Assembly (NCBI GenBank): GCA_030278955.1
Contig: JAOANR010000014.1
Span: 26,352,068-26,416,067, forward strand
Reading direction: 5' to 3'
Length of the DNA stretch: 64,000 nucleotides
DNA from: Hygrophila difformis
Lineage: Eukaryota; Streptophyta; Magnoliopsida; Lamiales; Acanthaceae
Part shown: positions 32,971 through 42,137 of the stretch, piece after piece
Numbering within the stretch: position 1 is the first letter of the stretch
How the letters are laid out: each line of letters begins with the position of its first letter
The notes under the pieces: model-generated
Databases searched by the model: none
What the model saw: the letters and a program-made list of their open reading frames with translations, nothing else
What the model was told of the DNA's origin: nothing
Made by a program: the position numbers and the translations under genes

Positions 32971-33074
32971 ACGGCACATGTTGCTGCTCAAAATGGTCAA
33001 ACAGCTTTCCTTTTCCATATTGTTACTAAGTGGAATGCCGATCCTGAGGAACATCATGGAAGAAGTCTTACACT
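32971..33074 (+). pseudogene. Single exon resembling an ankyrin-repeat S-acyltransferase (TIP1-like)
   Basis: Between an acceptor TTTTGATTGCAG and a donor CTG/GTACTC the sequence encodes [20 protein letters not shown] and [13 protein letters not shown] recognise the ankyrin-repeat region of plant protein S-acyltransferases of the TIP1 type. Only this one exon is present. Adjacent exons belong to an unrelated oxidoreductase, so it is a captured or translocated fragment. Confidence 0.5.
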
Positions 33075-33714
33075 GGTACTCTTCATATACAATTGAAATT
33101 ATCTGTTAAATATATATTTGGATTTGATTTCTAATGTCACCATCTAATACAATTTTGTGAGCAAAAAGGTTTTCTTAAATCAATTATGATCTTGTGAATT
33201 CCTGCTTTGGTTTCTAGAGAGCATCAATGGGCATCAATGGTTTCTGGAGTTGGATGTTTTCAGACTTAAGTGATAGGTGTCTACTTTGCTTATAAGTTAT
33301 ACAGAATCCATCCGCTTTCATTATCTTAATGGCTTCGTAATTGAGTAACACATTACTCAGATATGGTTGCTGGAGGTTTTGATTATCTATTGTTCTTTTC
33401 CTTGAACATATTCCAGACAATTTCTTTTTATGAGATGAATAGAAACATAGTAAAGATGCTTTTGGTGCTTTTGATATGAAACACTCTTTAAGTTGGTATT
33501 TACAGTTGGTTATTTGTATTTTTAATCTCCTATAATCCTAGATTGGCTTTAATATGGGAAGCTATTGGTTTCAATTATGATAATCAAATGCAGATTATTG
33601 AGATCTAAAAAATTCCGAAGCTCATTTCTCATCATTTAGGGATGATCTTGGATAGAATTTCAAAATTTACCTGTACGTTGTTCACAATAATTCTAATTGA
33701 AATTCCTTCAGCAG

Positions 33715-34609
33715 AATAAGGCTAAAGCTTCTGGTCGGATCGGAGTTCATGCTGTGAGTGATATAGCTACAGATTTGGCTCCGGGTTATCTAAAGAGTGA
33801 GGGCTTTCCCTCAGTTCCTAAATCAGTGATTTATGGATACACTACAAAAGGATACGGGTATGTGCAGGACATGCCTTACACTTACATTCTTGAGTTCACA
33901 AGGACATCCATGGCTGGAAAAATTCGGCACTTCAAAGGATGTTATATGAGCCTCTGGAATAAATTATGAGAACAACTTCCTATAAACCTCGGTTGCAACA
34001 CAGAAGTGTTATCAATTAGACGTGATTCATCTGGCATCAAAGTCAAATATAAAACAGATAATAATGAAACACAAGGGAGATATTTTGATCAGATCATTAT
34101 ATCTGGTGCTTTTCCTATCAGTAGTGGGAAGACATAGAGTATGTTTGGGAGCAAGCATATTTGGTAGTATATACTCCGCATATTGGAAGAGCATATCCTC
34201 TCACAGTTCTCTCTCCAAATCTGCTGCTAACAAATCTGCTGACTCACAAACATCCCCATACAGATCAACTTCAGTACATTCTGCAGGTGTGTTAAATATT
34301 ATAGCACAAAAATCAAATAGTTCCCTCTATGTTATCTAATTGTTTTCTTTGCAGTTAGTGCAGGTTAAAGTGATCGTATTGACGCAAGTGAACTAGAAAA
34401 GGAATAGTTCAGTAAAGTTCAAACGATTGATTACTACCCAACGTATTGAAGATAAAGGGGCTTGAGCACATTCCAAAGGGCTTTTATTACTTCGACGAGT
34501 TCATGGATGATCCTGCAGTCGTATGAAATCCAGTTGCCATGCATAGATTTTATAGCGATACAAATGTCTTCCTTTTCTGGTCATATGGGAATTCTGCTGA
34601 TATCCAAGA
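33715..34609 (+). pseudogene. FAD oxidoreductase pseudogene (polyenoic fatty acid isomerase-like), copy 2
   Basis: Exon-like 33715-34132 encodes VIYGYTTKGYGYVQDMPYTY, LEFTRTSMAGKIRHFKGCY, then a TGA at 33967-33969, then EQLPINLGCNTEVLSIRRDS and DQIIISGAF. After an intron-like stretch ending TTTGCAG (34354), a second piece encodes SELEKE, a TAG near 34404, FSKVQTIDYY, a frameshift near 34437, then GLEHIPKGFYYFDEFMDDPA and QRFYSDTNVFLFWSYGNSAD. It stops at 34609, where Tek-B1 inserted. Several independent breaks show long decay before insertion. The second piece duplicates 28045-28235. Confidence 0.6.
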
Positions 34610-35234
34610 TGTAATACCCGAAATTTTTAGGATATAAAATAGAATTTAATCCGATGAGCAAAGAGGTTTCGTTTCCGAGAACCCGTAAAGTCGGAAATGC
34701 ACGGAAGTCAAAAGACGACGATTTGGAAGCCGATAAATTCGAAACCGACGGACTTAAGATTTCAAACATGAAATCAATTTAAGTCGGAATAAATTTAGGA
34801 TGGGAATCGTAATCCGAGAATAACCCGGGAAATTGGAATCCGAGAACATAGAGGGATAGAAGTCCGAAAGAGATGAGGAAAGGCTCGACGGATCGCACGA
34901 CCCGCCGGGACCGAAGTCCAGGCGTCGACCGCGCGGTGTCCGCGTGGGGTTTCCCCTTCCACCGCGCCAACCCCGCGTGCTTGCCCAGAATGCGGCAGAT
35001 CACGCGATTTCGGCGATTTCTTGCCATAATTGTCGACCCCGACTAAGGAAAGCCAATCCCAGTCGGGGAAAAGGCTATTAGGTCGAGGGAGACTGATTCC
35101 CCACTCCCATTCTCAGCCTTTCAAGCTTATCCATCACTCTCAAACTCTCCCAAAGCCAAACACCTACCCGACGACTTTCCGGCGACCTTCCGATGAGTTT
35201 CCGGCAACAGACGACGACCAAGGAAGGGGGTAGA
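34610..35234 (+). repeat. Tek-B1 5' LTR, piece 1 (U3)
   Basis: The start of the LTR contains GACGGATCGCACGACC and CGCGCGGTGTCCGCG words shared with the U3 of A-type LTRs. It is the reverse complement match of 47220-48059. It ends at the Tek-D insertion after GTAGA. Confidence 0.8.
35230..35234. repeat. Target site duplication of Tek-D (GTAGA)
   Basis: GTAGA precedes the Tek-D left LTR and recurs at 44894-44898 after the right LTR. The Tek-B1 LTR sequence continues there (TCAAGGATTACAGTCC). Confidence 0.93.
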
Positions 35235-36149
35235 TGTAACACCCGAGGAAAAAACAAATTCAAATTGTTTTGAACTACGTCATGACTTGATCCCTTCACA
35301 GGGTACGTAGGCAGCTTGGAACTAATTTCTAAGTTCAGTCACGAAATAAATCACAAAATAAATCACGAAATAGATCACAAGGGCGATAGGAGGAGTTGGA
35401 ACCAATTTAGACTAGGCTAATTAGGACATGGAAATGTTGCGAGCGATAAGCCGGACTCGTAACAAGTTTAAGGAGAGGATTCCGAACCGGAGACGACCCA
35501 AGGAATCGAGCTAACACGTAGAAAACCGATAGGGGAAAGCAAGGAAAGACCCGACGGAACACGCGGACCGCCGAACCGGCCGGTCCGGCCGGCCCGCGCT
35601 CTCCGCGCGCCGCCGCGCGGCCACCGCGCGGACGGAGGAGTCGCGACTCCAGGGCAGACCACGCGTGCTCCGCGCGGACAAAAGCCTACGTGCGCGTCAC
35701 CAGCGCGCCAGAGGTGCAGGAGGTGTAAACTTTCCTTCCATGGCGATTTTCTTGCCAAAATTAACACCCCATTCAATGGTAATCGGATCTCAGCCTTGGG
35801 GAAGGCTTAAGAATACCCTAGGGGCGCCCCAAACCCTAGAGTTTCAGAAAACACTTCCTACCCTCCCTCAATTCCCTCTCCAAGTTCAAAACTCCTTCGA
35901 CACCACTTTCCGGCGAGTATTCCGGCGACGACGGGACGACCGGGACAAGCCCCTGCCCTCTAGACTCTTGGTAAGCTATTATAAAAAGTTTCAATTCGTC
36001 CATAGATCTCAGAAACTCATATTCTAACCCTTTTTCCTTACTACGATTTCACGTCGGAAAACGAACAAAAGGCGATCGGAGAAGTTGGCCGTTCGTCGTG
36101 ACCCTAGGACGTCCGGAAACCCAATCCAGCAACCCTATCCTCATTCTAA

Positions 36150-37650
36150 GTAAGTTAAAACCTTACTCACAAATTTTCGTGGTTGTTTGTTGTTTAAATC
36201 TCGAGATATAGGCTTGTAACAAAAATCGGTTTTCAAAAACCCTATTTTCGTCCAATTTCAAAGACTCGCCTAAAACTCGACCTTCGGGAATTCAAACCGA
36301 AAACTTTTCAACATAAAAGTTGTTTCTAACACCTTTATCTATCTTGTGTCCAAATTTCAGTCGTTGACATTGAGTTTTGCTATTCCAAATCCCGCCGTAA
36401 ACTTTCTGTATCGAACCGAACATTTTAAAACTGAGACATATTTCCATATTCAACTTGATGCATGTTTTTCACCCATTTTTCGAATGATTTAACCTTGCAT
36501 TACCTAACAAAAGTTGTAGATAATTGTGTCTAGATTATGCATATAAAATTTCACAGATTTTGGTGTTCATTTGATATGCCAAACGGCCGAATTTTCAGAA
36601 CTGTTTTAAAATTGTTTTAAGGGCCGCGAGTATGCAGTGAGTGTAATCGATTTTTGAGTACCAAGAATTCATTATTTCCAAATTCTTAAAACATGAAAGT
36701 TGTTCCTTAACGTGTTGTGTAGTTACTGTAAAAATTTCACATCGATTGGTTTTGAAATGAATTTTTAATCGGCGTTGCACGAACCTGTGACGAAAACAGT
36801 TTTTAAGACAGAAATTATTCCTTGCAATGAGCTCGAAATTCGACTCACTTCGGAACCTTATTTCCAAAAACTTAAAACATGAAAGTTGTTCGTGTGTGTG
36901 TTTTTGAATTACTGTAAAAATTTCAGAATTTTTGGTGGAAAGAAGAATTTTTAATTAAGAAAGGCGTGAACTGCCTCGAATAAGATTTTTCGAACTTGAG
37001 AAAACTCGAACTTTGAAAACGCGATATCGATCATTTGATAACTTTGAAATACGAACTTTCGAAAAATCCCGTTCACTAGGCTGAGCCGATCGTCATGCTA
37101 TCATTATCTTTGAGACTGCCTCGTTAGTGGTCTCCTTACTATCTGAGATTGCCTCGTTAGTGATCTCGCGCGCTGTATTTGTGGATCGCCTCGTTAGTGG
37201 TCCTACTATCTTTTTGGATCGCCTCGTTAGTGGTCATACTATCTTTGAGACTGCCTCGTTAGTGGTCTCCCATTGTTTGGACTGCCTCGTTAGTGGTCCT
37301 ATGTTGAGATTGCCTCGTTAGTGATCTCCCGGTATGGTGTCCTCTTCTTAGTCTACGGGATGAAAAGTAAAAGACTTGTGTGAGTGTTTCATTATGCTTA
37401 AATCGTATTTATCATGTCTTTAATTATGTATTTAAAATTTATGCATCTTAAATTATGCTTTAAATTACGCTTTTAAAATTAAGTCCTTTGATCATGTTTT
37501 TCCGCTGCTAATAAATCATGTATTTTTAAATTCTCGTACGGTAAGCGAAATCTTTAGTTTAAACACTTGTAACCCCTTTTATTTGTTAGTTAGGGATTAA
37601 CTTACTCAGTATATTTTTATACTGACAACCGTTGTCATTTTTCTTTACAG
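36150..37650 (+). other. Putative intron in Tek-D 5' LTR
   Basis: Donor CTAA/GTAAGTTAA at 36150 and acceptor TTTTTCTTTACAG/AGTATG ending at 37650, 1501 nt apart. The 3' LTR has the same pair (43054-44554, also 1501 nt). Confidence 0.45.
37112..37330 (+). repeat. Seven-copy hairpin array in Tek-D LTR (GCCTCGTTAGTG core)
   Basis: Seven copies of TGCCTCGTTAGTG or CGCCTCGTTAGTG, mostly flanked by pairing arms that change together: GAGAC/GTCTC, GAGAT/ATCTC and GGAC/GTCC. The 3' LTR holds the same array at 44016-44234. Confidence 0.85.
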
Positions 37651-37992
37651 AGTATGTCGAGCGACGCATACGCATGCACTTGGGGGGAGTTATTTATGAA
37701 CATTTTCGCTTTCTGCATCGCATTACTGTTTACCGGGTCAGTTTAACCCGAGGTTTTGGCCGTGTTGGCCGTGCTTACATTTCCACTGCATTTACCTTAT
37801 CCATGCATGATGATTTTTACTACCGTACTTGATTAAAGTATTACTGGATTCCGGATTCATTGTTGAATATTTTAAAACTTTGCATACCCATAAGCCTTGC
37901 ACCTCCTTAGCGAGCCCGGGGATCCGTGTCTTGCTAGGGTGATGCGGCGGTGACACCTCGACCTGGGTTATCAAATCCGGGGTGTTACAAGT

Positions 37993-38004
37993 TGGTATCA
38001 GAGC
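37993..38004 (+). other. Primer binding site, tRNA-iMet (Tek-D)
   Basis: TGGTATCAGAGC three bases after the LTR end. The 330 bp to the CC-ORF is an AT-rich leader without a gene. Confidence 0.9.
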
Positions 38005-38334
38005 CCGGAAAATTTTTAAAGCTACTACTATTATTTTAAACCATTATTTTTAAACCCAGGTGTTTTTTCTTTTAAAATTATTTATTTTGACTACTAGTAT
38101 TATTTTTAGCCCAAAAGTCTGTAATCTTTTTTACATAGCCCAAAATCTTAGCCAAAGAAATATTTAAATTTTGGCCCACTATAGAGGCCCAACCTTTAGC
38201 ATTTTATTTTAAAATAAACTAAATTTTTATGGGGAAGGGACTTGCACTTGCATGTTGCATATAGATTTAAAATTCGTGCATATCTTAACCTTGCCTGAAA
38301 AATGTCTAACTCTAACCTCCCTTGTTGACATTAG

Positions 38335-38712
38335 ATGGCTGAACCGAACGCGAACATGACCAACCTGATTATGAAACTGACCAACGCATATCTTGAGTCC
38401 CAACAGCATGTCAATCACTTCAAAGCTCGAGTGGGGCATCTAGAGAGTAACGTGGACTATCTGAGACATCTTAGGGAAGCTGACCATCATGAAATAACCC
38501 AACTCAAGGCCCAAGTCGCCGAACTCCAAACATTAGTGGTTGCACTCCAAAACAAGGATAACGAACTGATGATGCAAATAGGACATTTAGGAGCTGAGCT
38601 GCTGGGCTTAGAGGCTGACATATTCCCTCCGAGCCCGAGCCCGGTGGGGACACCCATTCCCATTGACATATCCAGCGACGAGGACGATCCCATCGAGGAT
38701 GTACCTGCCTAG
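38335..38712 (+). CDS. Coiled-coil ORF (CC-ORF) of Tek-D
   Basis: Intact 125-codon ORF starting MAEPNANMTNLIMKLTNAYL after TTGACATTAG, a context kept in Tek-B1. Heptads run through residues 1-90 (VNHFKARVGHLESNVDYLRH, ITQLKAQVAELQTLVVALQN, MMQIGHLGAELLGLEADI), then SPSPVGTPIPIDISSDEDD and PIEDVPA. It lacks the Pro-rich insert of the Tek-A1 form. It is followed by GCTTGTAACCC and AATAATAAA, possibly its own poly(A) signal, before the convergent cargo gene. Function unknown. Conservation of the acidic tail across four elements suggests a protein-level role. Confidence 0.7.
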   Translation: MAEPNANMTNLIMKLTNAYLESQQHVNHFKARVGHLESNVDYLRHLREADHHEITQLKAQVAELQTLVVALQNKDNELMMQIGHLGAELLGLEADIFPPSPSPVGTPIPIDISSDEDDPIEDVPA

Positions 38713-39417
38713 TCACCCTAGACTTAGAGATCCATACTGAGGCACCATTGCTATTTCCGTTTCGAATGCTTGTAACCCAAATTTATTTCTTGAATAATAA
38801 AAATACAAGCCTATTTAAATTTATTCCATACATTTTATTAAATTCTTTAACTACCATGATCAAAGAAAGGAACATACAACCCTAGACCCAAAAAAAAAAA
38901 AAACGAACAGATTACTGAAAAAAATAATAATAATAATAATAAATAAATAAATCTTACCTAAGTTCCAGCAGCAACCTCTACAACAAACCCCAATAAATAG
39001 ATACCTATTAAAAGACTAATCTTCATCCAATAAATTTTTCCCCTTACAAGCAGCTATTTATTTATCATATAAACTCTACTCCGTATATCTTATCACACTA
39101 GTTTATCTAAGTTCCTTGAAGCGGTTTAGTCAAGCAATGGCGTAGGTATTGTTGGGCAATCCACACACATGCAGATACGATAGGAAGGTAACAGTAAATC
39201 CAGAGCATCTCAAACCATAAAATGGACAGAACAATTAAACCATGGTTCTAAAACAGCAGCAAACAACTAACACATGTCGAACGCCTAACTAAGCAATAAC
39301 ATAACGAAAATATAAATCACAAATCCCAGGCAACAGCAACGTCCACATAAGGAGGAAACTAAACAAAGTATGTCTAAATGCAAAACCTAAACGAAAACAC
39401 GAGACCAAAAGGAGACA
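38713..39417. other. Convergent 3' region (Tek-D)
   Basis: No gene. AT-rich, with an AATAATAAAAATAC word on the plus strand near 38800 and an A-run near 38890. It separates the CC-ORF and the cargo gene tail-to-tail, as in Tek-A1. Confidence 0.4.
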
Positions 39418-40752
39418 TCACTGATCGGGAGGCGGGAACTGCCGGCGCATGTAGTCGTCCATCTGCCGCACATAGGCGTACATGTCGGACATGGTGGCCT
39501 GCTGCTGAGCCTGCCTCGTAGCAAACGAGTCCATACGGGTCTGATAGAAGTCCAACCTAGCGTCGAGGGCATCATAACGAGCCTGCCCAGCTGCAAACCC
39601 GGCGTCCATACTGACCCGCATCTCCTGCATCATCTGCAGCATCTGAACCATCTCCTACCCCTGAGGTGCCATAGCAGGAGGTGCCCCGGCAGGAGGTGGA
39701 ACTACTGGAGGAGGGGGTGGCTGCTCCGGTGGTACAACAAGGATCAGGCCGCCGTCATCAGGCTGCGGGCGAAGTACAGCACGGGGAGCCCCACGACGTA
39801 AGGCGCTACGCCGGTCAGCATAAGTCGGGATACGGTAGCAACGGCCCGGTGCTAGGTCGTACGGGTCTGTCTCCGGTGTAGTGCGAATCCCCTGCGCCGC
39901 GCACAACCCACAGATGAGGTGAACGTGGGTAATCACCCTACTCCCTCGTCCTCTCTGCATACCCCGCAAGTTGTCCTCGATGCAAGCTCCTACATTCACC
40001 CTACCGTCTCGCGCGATAAAGCAAATGGTCTCGTAGACGTGATCCAGGACGATGTGGCTCCGGGTGATCGGCCGGACACGCCCTAACCACAGCTGAGCAA
40101 GCTCTCGCCAAGGGGAGTCCATCGTCGTCAAACGAAGCTCATGACTGTGCTCGAGCTGAGGAGGCACTATGGTGCATAAGGTGTTCCACGCAGGAGCAAG
40201 AACACGTCCCTCGGGCTGTGGCCGAAATACGCCATCGTCGGGCAAGCCAAAATAGACATTGATCGCCCGAGCACTGAAGTCGAGATAGCGACCACGGACC
40301 CATACCCGGGATAGATCGTCACCCTCCCCGAGACCGCCAATGTTGGCAATAACCTCCATAGCCAAATAACCGGAGGCGACGCCCTCGGGGTGACGTGCCA
40401 GACCGGTCCACTGCAGATACTCCAAGACTGCGCTGACCCTGTCATCGCCCATGTGAAGAGGATATATGCCTCTCTCAGGGACGTAAGCCCTGTTTCGACG
40501 AAGCTCGTCGAAATAAAAGTCCTGGGCAGCCTTCGTCCTAAACCGGAACCTGTCGTGCCGGTGAGGACGCACCTCATCCGGAAGACCCCTGAGTCGCGGG
40601 CCCCGCTGCTCCTCGTCCTCCTCTGACTCGCTCTCGTCGAAATCAGGCATCGCCGAAGCGGCATGACTGGGGCCAGCCTCATCAGCAACTCGTCTCCTAG
40701 TCCTCGGAGGACACATGAGAGACGCCAAAACGACCCACAAAAAGAGCAACAT
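39418..40752 (-). pseudogene. Antisense cargo gene of Tek-D, one nonsense codon
   Basis: Close relative of 8178-9509 in Tek-A1, again antisense to the element. The ATG at 40750-40752 follows the acceptor GCAG/GATG. The hydrophobic N-terminus (MLLFLWVVLASLMC), acidic stretch, main domain (GLARHPEGVASGYLAMEVIA, DFSARAINVYFGLPDDG, THVHLICGLCAAQGI) and Pro-rich linker are all kept. A TAG at 39655-39657 cuts it before the heptad tail, which continues in the same frame (MQEMRVSMDAGFAAGQARYD ... RRQFPPPDQ). One break in an otherwise open 1.3 kb suggests recent loss, or a still-usable protein without the coil. Confidence 0.75.
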
Positions 40753-40753
40753 C

Positions 40754-41375
40754 CTGCAAGTTACCAAATACCGATTATAAGACTAAGTCCCACACAAAAG
40801 TCAATCGAAAATACGTAAAGGGCATCAATATACACTTCCAACGCGAATATACCGTAAGAACAACAAATCCTACCATTGGCTAAGACCAACCAGGAGGTAA
40901 TCTAGACAAAGGATATTCTCAAACTAGTGCCCAAACCCTTTGTGGCATTTCGTCGAACACATTATGTTCGCAATAAACCAAAACCTAAGTTACTAACAAC
41001 ACACGGAAATTGCCCACAGAATGAAACAATCATTCTAATAACAACACAGCATATCCTACAGCACCAAACAACAGGGGAACGAACTAATAATCACACCCCA
41101 ATAACAACCAAACATCAAAAACTTCATAGCCTTTCTAAGGATTCGAATTCAACAAGAATTTGCCAAAAACATAAACACATTATAACATAAACATAGGCAA
41201 GGCAACAAGAGTAACAACAATTGCCACTTACACTTGCTAATTTGCACAAATCAAGCCTAAAAGTCACAAACCCCCAATTTTTGTACATAAACCCTAATTT
41301 CCTAAATCTCCTCACAAATCAAGTCATACAAACCATAAAAGTTGAAATTAGTAAGTGGGTTTAGTAGAATCGTAC
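40754..41375 (-). other. 5'UTR intron of antisense cargo gene (Tek-D)
   Basis: Sense (minus) donor ATCGAG/GTACGA at 41375 and acceptor ACTTGCAG/GATG at 40754, 622 nt. Same position relative to the ATG as in Tek-A1. Confidence 0.6.
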
Positions 41376-41600
41376 CTCGATGAGTGAAATTGAAGTCGAA
41401 ATCAAGCAGACAGGAAGATAACTCGCCGGATTTAGAGTGTTCTCGAATGGAAAATGGGGGAAGTGGCTCGCGCGGAGCGCGAGCCCTATTTTCTCGAACA
41501 GAGGGAGCCGCGCGCTCTTCGCGCGTTGGGGCTCATTACCGCGCGGCCACCGCGCGGGACCCGGAGGGAGTTTTATTTTTCCTGTTCTGCTCAATCTCTT
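41376..41600 (-). promoter_or_regulatory. Promoter/leader of antisense cargo gene (Tek-D)
   Basis: GC-rich block with the GGCTCGCGC-GGA-GCGCGAGCC inverted repeat (41465-41485), a GCGCGC word near 41509 and CCGCGCGGCCACCGCGCGG near 41540. The inverted repeat is identical to the one at 7457-7477. Sequence 41601-41819 beyond it is not recognised. Confidence 0.5.
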
Positions 41601-41819
41601 TTGCTATACGCTCCTCACTGAACCCGGGCATACATTGACAGCGAAATACGACGACATGGAGCATCACCTGGCATTATTCCGGGCAAGGACAGCAGAATTG
41701 CCTCACGTCCTCCTTTCGCAGGACTACAGGAAACCCTCGGGACGTAAATACATAGGGACCATAAGAAATTCCGTAGGGAATAGAAAACCGCTTATTAACT
41801 AACGTCCCCACCACAGTTT

Positions 41820-42113
41820 GCTCGTATCCATAACGAGCTCCACGACCCCCAACTGAAGAAGTATGTGCCCGACACGTCGCATGTACTCCAACCAGACGTA
41901 ATCGAATTGGACGATGACTTGACCTATGAAGAAACCCCGGTACAAATACTCGACTACAAGGAAAGGGTGACAAGGAATAAAACTGTAAAGATGGTCAAGG
42001 TCCTGTGGTCCAACCACGAGACGGAAACGGCGACCTGGGAATTGGAAGCCGACATGAGGCAACGTTACCCTACCCTCTTCCAAGATGACCCGACCACAGT
42101 TATGGGGACATAA
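41820..42113 (+). pseudogene. Pol remnant: end of integrase and chromodomain (Tek-D)
   Basis: Encodes [20 protein letters not shown], then [20 protein letters not shown] and [20 protein letters not shown] up to VMGT stop. It aligns with the last 95 or so residues of the Tek-A1 pol ORF. Everything upstream in pol is gone. The stretch may be retained because it overlaps the stop-codon hairpin and precedes the polypurine tract. Confidence 0.85.
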
Positions 42114-42117
42114 CTGT
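42096..42117 (+). other. Stop-codon hairpin with GGGA tetraloop (Tek-D)
   Basis: 9-bp stem ACAGTTATG/CATAACTGT with loop GGGA. The TAA stop lies in the 3' arm. Confidence 0.6.
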
Positions 42118-42121
42118 ATTC

Positions 42122-42137
42122 TTAAGGGGGGGGGGGG
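42122..42137 (+). other. Polypurine tract (Tek-D)
   Basis: TTAAGGGGGGGGGGGA directly before the 3' LTR head. Unlike Tek-A1 and Tek-B2, there is only one purine tract between pol and the LTR. Confidence 0.85.

Larger units (their letters stand above)
35235..37989 (+). repeat. Tek-D 5' LTR
   Basis: Starts TGTAACACCCGAGG. Its first 100 bp contain the TGATCCCTTCACAGGGTACG / TACGTAGGCAGC block that in Tek-A1 and Tek-B2 lies in the internal 3' region, not in the LTR. The U3 has dense CGCGCGG/CCGGCCGG words (35570-35650). It has a donor-like site at 36150, an acceptor-like site at 37650, degenerate AAAACATGAAAGTTGTT repeats, and a seven-copy hairpin array at 37112-37330. Ends GGGGTGTTACA. Confidence 0.92.

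Noticed and set aside
35468..36027. ORFs in the Tek-D LTR (35468-35776, 35665-36027 and copies at 42372-42931)
   Set aside because: Present in both LTRs and over the GC-rich U3/leader. No domain, and frames are open on both strands.
41601..41819. Possible extra gene piece between the cargo promoter and pol remnant in Tek-D
   Set aside because: A short open stretch (KYDDMEHHLALFRARTAELP) has no family I recognise and no counterpart in Tek-A1, so it is left unassigned.
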